NCBI RefSeq assembly: GCF_022605165.1
Contig: NC_063071.1
Coordinates: forward strand, 1,736,001 to 1,800,000
Source of the DNA: Purpureocillium takamizusanense
Taxonomy: Eukaryota; Ascomycota; Sordariomycetes; Hypocreales; Ophiocordycipitaceae
Direction: 5' to 3'
DNA: 64,000 bases
Shown piece by piece: positions 12,401-20,983 of this stretch. Under the pieces are notes generated by a model. The model was not told where the DNA came from. It worked only from the letters and a program-made list of their open reading frames with translations, and did not search any database. The position numbers and the translations under genes were made by a program. The stretch's first letter is position 1; each line of letters begins with the position of its first letter.

Positions 12401-12778
12401 ACGGACGCGGCTGCTTCTGTCAACACGCAAGAAATGCAGCCTCGGAGTGACGCCGGAAGTGATGACAGCGTAAGCCGGGGTAGAGCTGGAGATGCCGCGC
12501 AAAATGCAACCGGGATTGGTCCCAGAGAACTGGATTCGACGTCGCGCACTGAGAGCAGCGGCCGTAGCTCATCCCGAACGATCTCCACTTCGGGACGGTC
12601 GCCCGCCACACCTCCCTTTTTTAATGCAGCCACTCCGAAGGCAATGAGGTTCTCTGACGAAGAATACGAGACCAAGTTGTCTCCGGGTGCTGAAGTGGAA
12701 ATGACAGAGCTGTCAACGCGATGCTCCGGCAAGTCAAAGCTCCAGGGCTTGGAGCTGCGCCACAGCACGCTGGCGTAA
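9431..12778 (+). CDS. NTA1: Nta1-type carbon-nitrogen hydrolase with long disordered C-terminus
   Basis: Nta1 deamidates N-terminal Asn and Gln and so feeds proteins into the Arg/N-degron pathway. Exons are 9431-9566, 9666-9992, 10048-10060 and 10117-12778, giving 1045 residues. The nitrilase-fold domain occupies about residues 1-300. The Glu-Lys-Cys triad is visible as E41 (LVLPELAFSGYNF), K121 (YRKSFLYYTDE) and C155. The block CMDLNPYKFEAPW following C155 is typical of Nta1 rather than of nitrilases in general. The third exon is only 13 nt and carries most of the C155 codon. After about residue 300 comes a tail of about 740 residues rich in Ser, Pro, Arg and Asp, with a small CPNCPVHG motif near residue 870. 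Yeast Nta1 is about 457 residues, so the tail is a filamentous-fungal elaboration or a fusion. The frame is continuous from domain to tail. The stop overlaps a GTAAGT donor-like word, so an additional 3' exon is possible. Confidence 0.85.
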
Positions 12779-13920
12779 GTGAAGCGGCCTCTGACCGTTT
12801 TATTTTTGCATGTCTGGCCACAACACTTTGTTTTGGAGAGAACTTTGCCAAACACCTTGCATGAAAGAATAGGATCCGGAGACACTGTGGTGGAAGTGGA
12901 GCGAGCTGAATGTGACGGATTATGACCTTTTTTTCTATACCCTTCATTTGCTTCTAGCGAAGTGATTTGTTTCCTACAGCCTCTTCGCCAGCTTCGCTCT
13001 TTTTCTCTTTCGGTGTGGCTAAGCAATTTGCATCACATACATTTCACGTCACTGGTGGCCGGGAACGGGGAAAGAGGTCATATGGTGTTTGTGGCAATAC
13101 CCTTGTCTCATTGGGGCCCGTGGCTGTACGCGTAGTCTTGGATACACCCTTCTAGATATTATCCCATGTCCCCAACGACACGATCTCACGATGCCATGAA
13201 GTACCTCGCGACGCATGGTGAGCGCTTCAAGTGGAACTATGATACGCCGCGGTCAGAGTTCAGGGGATTTGACTTATCGTGCCCCATAAGGGAAGTGAAG
13301 GGGGTGGGGGAATTGGTGTATATTGGGGATAAGCAAGCACCGGCATTCAGCTCACGGATATCACCAACGGCGATGGAACGCTTGAAGCGCTTCACGATGG
13401 GCGCTTCAGAGCACGCGACAAGGCGACAGGAGTTCTCGACTCGTTTCCAACCAAGAGCCCTGCAATATGATGCCCCCAGCGAGAGATATGAAACATTTCC
13501 CCGTGTGAACAAACAAGCTCAAAGGCCCAGACAAACCCAGTCAGTTGGACCGTTGGCTGGCCGTGGCGGCAGCCGTGGGCGCGTCCGGAAGCTCCCTCGG
13601 CAACACTGGAGCCACACGGCTGGCCGTCTCAACTGTGACGCCAGTCGACGGTTGATGAGGACGGGATTGTGAGGTGAAGAACGCCAGACGAAGACGCAGG
13701 GGACAGACGGATGGACGGGGCGGATGCGGGGCGGCCTCAAGCCTGTTGGCGTTGGGGGCGGGGGGCCCCCAACTGGCGGGCCACAAGGCACCTCCACTGG
13801 AGATGGATGGGCCCCAGGTCGGCAGTGGCCCCTGTCGAGTGGCTTGGAGTTAAGCGCCGAGGACGCTGACGCTCGCCAATGGGGGCCAGCAGGACGGCCG
13901 CGGCCGCTGTGCGATGGGTA

Positions 13921-13934
13921 GGGGGGGGGGGGGG
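13921..13934 (+). repeat. Poly-G run (14 nt)
   Basis: Fourteen consecutive G follow GATGGGTA. Intergenic and likely variable in length. Confidence 0.9.
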
Positions 13935-14110
13935 TTGCTGGTGCATTGGCGCGCGAGGAAAGGCGAGTGGACTGCAGCGCGGTGGTCACGGTGAAGGGGC
14001 GTCGGGACTTGCCTGTTTTGCAGGCTCGCTTCTCTGATTTGGGATAGGATGTTCTTTTGGGGTGGCATGCTTGATGGTGGTGAGGGTGATGGCAGTGGTG
14101 GGAGTGGGAG

Positions 14111-14128
14111 TGGTGGTGGTGGTGGTGG
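14111..14128 (+). repeat. (TGG)6 trinucleotide repeat
   Basis: Six perfect TGG units sit inside a wider GGT/GTG-rich stretch (14061-14130). On the minus strand it would encode poly-His in one frame, which explains an apparent His-rich open frame. Confidence 0.85.
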
Positions 14129-14986
14129 CCCAAGACTCGAGAGACGGGACGGAGCGCGAGGTTTCGGCCCGCGAGTGGCGACCCGATTTTGCGATGCTGG
14201 GAGGAGGATGCTTGGGGGAATATTCAGAGGCGTGGTGCACACTGTAATCGGTACCTTATGCCCATGCCGCTGTTCGGATCGTGGTACAAGCGCTTCAGCC
14301 CGAAGTGCGGAGAATGTGCGCAGTACGACGTACTAGGAAACCCCGACACGAACCAAACCCCTGCTGCCGGTGAACGGGAGGACGCTTGCCTCCATCTGCG
14401 TGACTTGTCTTAATGTTGTTGTGTCCAACCCGCGCTATCCCATCCCATCCCCCCCTGGCTTCTGGCAGATCACATCACATCCCGCCGCCGCGGAGCCATT
14501 TGGGGGCGTCTGGGGTGGCGGCGAATGCGGTCCTGAGGCCGGTCGTCTCCTGCAGCCAGCTGGCTCAGCCAGCAGCGACGCACTACTTGCTGGCAGCAGT
14601 CTGCGACGCTGAGTGATTGTTTTTCTCTCTCCCGTTCGCACTACTAACGTACCATCAAGTTTCCCCCCCTCCCTTAGGTGGCAGGCGGCTGAAGAAGAGA
14701 AAGACCTCACCTGCACGGGGCCTTATAACTACCTTTGTGTATCGCATCGTCGGCAGTCGCGAAAAAAAAAAACACTTGGCAGCCCGCCTCGGTCGACAAA
14801 ATACATACACACTTGTATGCGATAGAGTGAGATGCAAGTTGGCACGCTGGGGGCATTTGTCGTCTCCCGCCCGAGGGCGACATTCTCTTGAACCATCTGC
14901 CCCAGGCACAGCACGCTTCAAACAATCCTTTTTTTTTGTTTTCACAGAAACAAAAGACACAAGGGGTAAAAAATCCATAGGCCATA

Positions 14987-16527
14987 ATGCGGCGGCTGTC
15001 TCTCGACATCGCCGTGAGCCTGGCGCTGCCGGCGGCGCAGGCCATCCTCGTCGCGCCCGGGTCGCCGTGCTCGACCAACTGCGGCAACGTGCTCGACTCG
15101 ACGTCGCCGGCCGACCTCGTCTGCTCGGAGAAGAGCTACGCGAGCCCGGCGGGCCAGCTCTTCCAGGGCTGCGTGCAGTGCGAGCTGCAGAGCAGCTTCC
15201 ACCGCGACAACAAGAGCGACGTGGAGTCCATGTTGTGTATGCCGTTTCCCCCCCCTCCTTTCCCCTCAGTCGCCTATGCGGCCCATTATCGCGACCGCGC
15301 GAAGCGCTGACCACCGTGTTTTCTCGACGCGCGCACAGATAACCTCCGATATACGGTATCGTACTGCTTATTTGGCCGCCCGGAGAATAAGAACATCGTC
15401 AACACGCCCTGTGTCACGAGGTAGGCCACACCTGTCCATCACCTCTGCGCAGGCCGCAGCGTGGCACTGACTCCCCTTAGCAAAGCTTGTGGTGGCTTCC
15501 GGGACTCCGTCGGATGGAAAAACCTCTCCACAGAGTACCAGAGCTATGAATACTGCGAGAGATGGCCGCCAGGAGACCCTCTCGACCTCCAGGGCTGCAC
15601 CGAGTGCCTGCAAGCGGAGGAGAGGTACTACTTGGCAAATTGTATGTGCGGCTGCAGCGCAGACGAGACGGGGCCAAACTGACATGGTTGACCGCAGTTA
15701 TGACGGCACTCCAGGCAGGCTGCCGTCAAAGACCCCAGCCAGGCATCGTGCTCGGCTTGGAAGGGACCCTCTTCTCTGACGACAGGGTGAATGTGACCGC
15801 CCCTTCGCCGACTGCCGTGGTCGACCCGGCCTGGTTCGACCAAGGCCCCCTCAACCTGGGCGCCAAAGTCGGCATCGCCGTTGGCGGCTTCGTCCTCCTC
15901 ATATCGGTTATTGGATGCGCGATCATACTGAACGGCAAGCGGAAGCGAAAGGCCTTCCTACGGAACCTGGAAACACAGTTCCCGCAGAAGACCTGGCCCT
16001 CGCCGATCAGTCCCAGACGAGCTGACATGTCGGAGGCGGCCACCAACCAGCAGCATGTGCGGGCGGGCTGGGATGATACGCCTCTCAGCCAGCAGCCCCT
16101 CCGCGGCTGGGACGAGTCCCCCATGACTGGCAACACGGACAAGTCCTTTCCCAGGTTCTATTCGCCGTATTCGAGCCAGTTCAATAGCCCGGTCAGTGCC
16201 CACGACAACCTCAACCCGAAGCTGCAGATGCCCCTCGCGGCGCTGGGTATCACGGAGGACATTGGCGTCGCCGTTGGCGGCCGTGGAGCGGAAGCCGAGG
16301 GCCCGTGGGTCGGCTCGCCATCCGACCCCAAGGGCAAGGGCCCGGAGGAGGCGTACGAGTTGAAGAATGTTGATGCACAAGACGAGGGGGGTTCCAGCGG
16401 CGCGGGCCGTATGCCACAGGCAGAGCCGCCGGTGTTGAGCCATCCCGGCTATGGTAGAAGTAGTACGAGCTCACAGAGGCCGCACAACCTGACGGAGCAG
16501 GACGCGAGAAATGGGAGTGCGATATAG
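14987..16527 (+). CDS. CRM2: 12-cysteine single-pass membrane protein (paralogue 2 of 3)
   Basis: Unknown function; same design as CRM1 and CRM3. Exons are 14987-15236, 15339-15420, 15481-15641 and 15698-16527, giving 440 residues. A signal peptide (about 1-19) precedes an ectodomain with cysteines at 28, 32, 46, 62, 65, 93, 108, 114, 136, 150, 153 and 173. These match CRM1 and CRM3 one for one. Conserved blocks are PGSPCSTNC, YNLRYTVSYC, CTECLQAEERYYLANF and TALQAGCRQRP. One transmembrane helix follows (VGIAVGGFVLLISVIGCAII), capped by GKRKRK. The tail has about 180 residues with paired motifs (WDDTPLSQQP, WDESPMTG). The first and last introns are phase 1 at the same places as in the paralogues (codons Y84 and F165). 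The middle 60-nt intron (15421-15480), between Cys7 and Cys8, is absent from both relatives. CBF5 lies 550 bp downstream on the same strand. Confidence 0.85.
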
Positions 16528-17077
16528 CAACGAGTCGACGACGGACAGCGACTTGACTTTTGGCGGGGCGTTTGGAGTTGGCAAACATCGCCAATGGGGA
16601 ACTTGATACGAGCGCTCCTGTTCGAGCGTACTCTCTTGGCACATGCATGGCAGCCTTGATGGTTGACATTTCTCATTTTACAAAAAAAACACCAACGCAT
16701 GTGTTTGAGGAACATGATAATGTGACGAACCTGCAATCTTCACAGCTTGATGAGAAGTTCACGAGGCCGTGGGCTCAGGACATAGCTGTGGCTGGTGCGT
16801 GTGGCTTGAGCGCCGTACCATCCGCAAAGAGACTAGCGAGCATTGGCGCCACAGGCAAGGCTCGCCTTTCCCCACAGCCAGCAACTTTGCAAAAAAATTT
16901 GGAAGGCTCTCCGACTCGCATCACCAAAAAAACACCGGGCAGGAAGAAAATCCCACGCCACGCGAAACCTGCACGATCCGCCCTCGTTGAGCCCCCCACA
17001 CGAGTGCATCGATACTTCCTGCAGGGACCCGGTCAGATCATCAGTCTCAGTCCCCCGCTTCACCCGCCGCAATAACA
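16528..17077 (+). other. CRM2 3' region and CBF5 promoter
   Basis: This 550 bp holds the 3' end of CRM2 and the upstream region of CBF5. No coding sequence is supported. It contains an AAAAAAATTT word at 16891-16900, described separately. Confidence 0.6.
16891..16900 (+). promoter_or_regulatory. RRPE-like word upstream of CBF5
   Basis: The sequence GCAAAAAAATTTGG lies about 178 bp upstream of the CBF5 start. Its AAAATTT core matches the ribosomal RNA processing element (TGAAAAATTTT consensus) known from yeast ribosome-biogenesis promoters. The match is by eye; activity in this species is inference. Confidence 0.35.
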
Positions 17078-18733
17078 ATGGAGGTCGTGAAGAAGAAGAT
17101 GGAGGAGGAGTATACCATCAAGCCCCAGGCTGTCACGCCTGCGCTTGACACGAGCTCGTGGCCCCTCCTCCTCAAGAACTATGACAAGTGTGAGTAGTCG
17201 CGCCGTGCCTGGAACTGCCGTGGCGGCTTCAATTGAGCTGCGGCTGCTTGGAACGGAAGTGCTGACGCGCCGCGACAGTGCTCGTGCGAACGGGTCACTT
17301 TACGCCCATCCCCAACGGCTGCTCGCCGCTGAAGCGCGACATCAAGTCGTACATTTCGTCTGGTGTCATCAACCTTGACAAGCCCTCGAACCCCTCCAGC
17401 CACGAGGTCGTGGCCTGGGTCAAGCGCATCCTCCGGTCAGTCGCGCCGCCGTTGCCTTGGGCGTACGTGCCATCATGTCCGCTAACCGTCCCGACAGCTG
17501 CGAAAAGACTGGCCACAGCGGCACCCTCGACCCCAAGGTCACGGGATGCTTGATTGTGTGCATCGACCGCGCGACCCGCCTTGTCAAGTCCCAGCAGGGC
17601 GCCGGAAAGGAGTACGTCTGCGTCATCCGCATGCACGACAAGGTGCCGGGCGGCCAGGCCGCCTTTGCCCGCGCCCTCGAGACGCTCACCGGCGCCCTGT
17701 TCCAGCGCCCGCCCTTGATCTCCGCCGTCAAGCGCCAGCTCCGTATCCGAACCATCCACGAGAGCAAGCTCATCGAGTTCGACAACGACCGCCACCTGGG
17801 CGTCTTCTGGGTCAGCTGCGAGGCCGGTACCTACATCCGAACGCTGTGCGTGCACCTGGGTCTGCTGCTGGGTGTGGGTGCCCACATGCAGGAGCTGCGC
17901 CGTGTGCGAAGCGGTGCCATGGACGAGACGAAGCAGTTGGTTACGCTGCACGACGTGTTGGACGCGCAGTGGACCATGGACAACACCCGTGACGAGTCGT
18001 ACCTGCGCAAGGTCATCTCTCCGCTCGAGACGCTCCTTACATCGTACAAGCGCATTGTCGTCAAGGACAGTGCCGTCAATGCCGTGTGCTACGGTGCCAA
18101 GCTCATGCTTCCGGGTCTCCTACGATATGGTTGGTACCCCTTGCGTGTCCCATTCTGCCGCGTGTGTTACTGACATGGGAAACTACAGAGTCTGGCATTG
18201 AGCACCACGAGGAGGTCGTCCTGATGACCACCAAGGGTGAGGCTATTGCGCTGGGCATTGCGCAGATGTCTACCGTCGAGATGTCGACGTGCGACCACGG
18301 CGTCGTCGCCAAGGTCAAGCGCTGCATCATGGAGCGCGACCTGTACCCACGCCGCTGGGGTCTCGGCCCGGTGGCGGCAGAGAAGAAGAAGCTCAAGGCC
18401 GACGGCAAGCTGGACAAGTTTGGCCGGCCCAACGACTCTACCCCGGCCAAGTGGACCGCTGGCTACCAGGACTACAGCATGACAGACGCGTCGGCGGCTG
18501 CGGCGGCGGCGGCGACGACGCCACAGAAGGCTGTGGAGGAGACCAAGATGGAGATTGTGCAGGCGGAGACGCCGGCGACGGAGGATGGCGACAAGAAGAA
18601 GCGCAAGAAGCACGACGGCGAGACGCCCGATGAGAAGGCGGAGCGGAAACGACGGAAGGCGGAGAAGAAGGCAGCCAAGGCGGCCAAGAAGTCGGGCAAG
18701 GGTGAGGCGGCCGACGACGACGATAGCGACTAA
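17078..18733 (+). CDS. CBF5: Cbf5/dyskerin, H/ACA snoRNP pseudouridine synthase
   Basis: Cbf5 is the catalytic subunit of H/ACA snoRNPs. It converts uridine to pseudouridine in rRNA and snRNA in the nucleolus, with Nop10, Nhp2 and Gar1. Exons are 17078-17189, 17279-17435, 17498-18129 and 18189-18733, giving 481 residues, close to yeast Cbf5 (483). The N-terminal block [19 protein letters not shown] and the TruB domain are intact. The catalytic Asp is D101 in [13 protein letters not shown]. The PUA domain covers about residues 300-375 ([16 protein letters not shown]). The C-terminus is Lys-rich ([28 protein letters not shown]), like the KKE/D tail of fungal Cbf5, preceded by a short poly-Ala run. 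It lies between CRM2 and CRM3 on the same strand, with no functional link evident. Confidence 0.97.
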
Positions 18734-19231
18734 AGGAGCGGCAGCGGCGGCACTGCATGCATGGGTTTGGCTGCTGGATACGGGGCCCCTCTGTCGATAT
18801 GGGGACGGACGGTGTTGCTGTATCATACGTTTCTGGCTCTGGCACCTGGCGTTTATTGGTTTGCTCATTAGGAGGAGTCGAATGAAAACTCTGGAAGTGA
18901 AGCTCCATGTCTCGAGTCGGTTCCCGAGGGAGAGGTTCGGCCGTGTCGACGGCAGCCATGGCGTGCCAATCCGGATCCAAGCCGGGGGTGGTTCTGGCTG
19001 CCCGCAGAACAGGCCGCCCGTCTGCCAGCGTCCGTGACTCTGTCCTCGCGTATAATCCTTCGTACCTGTGATGCCCATTGGTGTGCTTGGCCCTCGTCAC
19101 GCACATGTGCCGTGCGGGCGGATTGGACTAAGCGCCGGAACCCTCTCCCTCCCTGCCGTCCCGCGCCGAGGGCTGCCGCGGAGCGGGGGGAAGAAGAGAA
19201 AGGCTAGCCGTCCTTTCCATCATCCATTCAT

Positions 19232-19258
19232 CATCCATCCATCCATCCATCCATCCAT
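19232..19258 (+). repeat. (CATC)n microsatellite
   Basis: Nearly seven perfect CATC units, embedded in a wider CCAT-rich stretch (19217-19275). Confidence 0.9.
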
Positions 19259-19651
19259 GGACCCATCCATCCTTCAGCATCACCCGCATCGGTTGGCCCC
19301 CAACGGGAAGAGCCGACAGGGGGGAAGGGGGAAGGGGGGCCGAACGACAGCAGACAGCACCAGCGTCCATCCATGCCCCCCATGTCCCATGTCCCCCCCC
19401 ATCCCCCTCCGATCTGCAGGTGCCGACCGACGACACTGCAACGGGGCCCGCGCACACATGCCGCCCTAGACGCCCTGCCTGGAGGGGGGAGAGGGGGATT
19501 ATCTCTTTGGGAGGGCTTCTGCGACGCTGTGTTGGTGATGCCGCCGTTGCGGAGCATCCAATGTGTGTGCGTGTGTGCCTTCGTCGGCCGTAAGGGCCGT
19601 CTCCGTCGTTTTTGTTTTCTCTCTCTTTCTCTCTTTCCGTTTGGCTGCCTG

Positions 19652-19664
19652 CCCCCCCCCCCCC
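19652..19664 (+). repeat. Poly-C run (13 nt)
   Basis: Thirteen consecutive C after TTGGCTGCCTG. Intergenic, and likely length-variable. Confidence 0.85.
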
Positions 19665-19838
19665 TGTCTTGTCGGCCGTGCGGACGGACCTTGTTTTGTG
19701 TGGGCTTCATGGTGTTGTACGTACATTGTACAGATGCGGAGGAGGAGGAGCAAGAGGAAGAGCGCGGCCCATGATCCTCTAGCACTTACTTGTTGACGGC
19801 AGGGCCGAGTATGGGCATGGATAGCCAACACAACACAA

Positions 19839-19852
19839 CCCCCCCCCCCCCC
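19839..19852 (+). repeat. Poly-C run (14 nt)
   Basis: Fourteen consecutive C between ACACAA and TTCTTTTTTG. Confidence 0.85.
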
Positions 19853-20744
19853 TTCTTTTTTGTCTTGCCCATCACCCTCCTCTTTCTCTTCCTCCTGCCC
19901 TGGCGAGATGCGCGCGCGCGCGCCGGGAGTAGTATATGCTTGTCTCTCACTCTCTCGCACACACTCTCTCTTTTGTTCAGAGCAACATCCTTGTTTCTAC
20001 GTACTGCACCATGGCCCGCCCTGTGCGACGCTCCGTTGGTTGTGTCATTGGCGAGCCGGGGGGGAGGGGAGGCTGGAGGTGGCAGGTAGGCAGGCACCCA
20101 TCCCAGCCTGGGGCGGCGTTTTCCTTGCGAGGGAAAGGATGAACAACGACGGGTTGGGGCAGCAGCAGGAGGAGGAGGAGGGTCAGGAACGGGAACAGCA
20201 AGAAGAGAGGTAGAGATTCACCTACCGCATACGCATCTTGGTGCATTTCGATTCGGCCGTCTTTGTTTGGTAGGGACGAGATTGAGGATAGTTATCAAGT
20301 CGCTGTTCCGACGTGTCCCCCCGGCCCCGTCTCGCTCGATTCCCATGCCATGTTATGAATAGGGAAAATGCGAATGCCTACCTTTTCTTTTACTTCTTCG
20401 TTGTTGTCGTCGTCGTCGTCCAGTGTCTGGCACACTGCCGCAGTGGTTTTCCCTCGTTCTTGCATATCCCTCGGTTGACTGACTTGACTTTGACTGATCG
20501 ACCTTGACTGTCTTGACTGAGTGAGTGAGTGTCGTCACTGATATACTACTACACGACGACAACAACAACGACGAGAACAAAGTCGAGGCCACGCATCGCT
20601 CGTTCTATATTGGTCCGGGGAGGAGAGTCTCTCGCAAGTACCGCCACTCTCTAGAATTAAAAAGGGGGTGTGTGTGTTTGGGCATACGCGAACAACACGC
20701 CGCTGGTACTGTCGGCGATAGACTGTTGGGCAAAACTACAGCAG

Positions 20745-20774
<30 letters not shown>
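20745..20774 (+). repeat. (CAA)10 tract in the CRM3 leader
   Basis: Ten perfect CAA units end 35 nt before the CRM3 ATG, followed by (CAG)4. The tract is in the probable 5' leader. CAA repeats are known to be unstructured in RNA, so it could favour scanning; that is inference. No in-frame ATG lies upstream in this open frame. Confidence 0.85.
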
Positions 20775-20775
<1 letters not shown>

Positions 20776-20809
20776 ACCAGCAGCAGCAGCGGAAAACAGC
20801 AAAGAAATC

Positions 20810-20950
20810 ATGATGGCCCGTCCCTCCAGCTTCAGGAGCGCTGCGGCGCTCCTCCTCCTCCACGCCACTCTGTCGTCGCTACTCCTCACCGTCGCCGCCG
20901 GCCTGCAAGTGTCGCCCGGCTCGCCCTGCGCGGAGCTGTGCGCCGATGAC

Positions 20951-20983
<33 letters not shown>

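Larger units (their letters stand above)
12779..14986. other. 2.2 kb intergenic region upstream of CRM2
   Basis: No supported gene. A - strand open frame (13519-14133) begins with a histidine-rich stretch, but this comes from the TGG repeat at 14111-14128. A 14-G run lies at 13921-13934. At about 14928-14947 a T-rich tract followed by TTTTCACAG, 40 bp upstream of the CRM2 start, looks like a 3' splice site and may belong to a 5'-UTR intron. Confidence 0.5.
18734..20809 (+). other. 2.1 kb simple-repeat-rich intergenic region upstream of CRM3
   Basis: No supported gene. The region contains a (CATC)n tract at 19232-19258, C runs of 13 and 14 nt at 19652-19664 and 19839-19852, TCTC-rich stretches, and a (CAA)10 tract at 20745-20774 just before CRM3. 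The large antisense open frames over and beyond CBF5 are by-products of GC-rich third positions. Confidence 0.55.

Noticed and set aside
13519..14133. Minus-strand frame starting with a His-rich run (MGHHHHHHSHSHH)
   Set aside because: The His run is the complement of the TGG repeat, and the rest is Pro/Ser/Arg-rich without a domain or introns.
18167..19106. Two long antisense open frames over the 3' part of CBF5
   Set aside because: They mirror the GC-rich codon pattern and Lys/Ala-rich tail of CBF5, which is certain on the plus strand.
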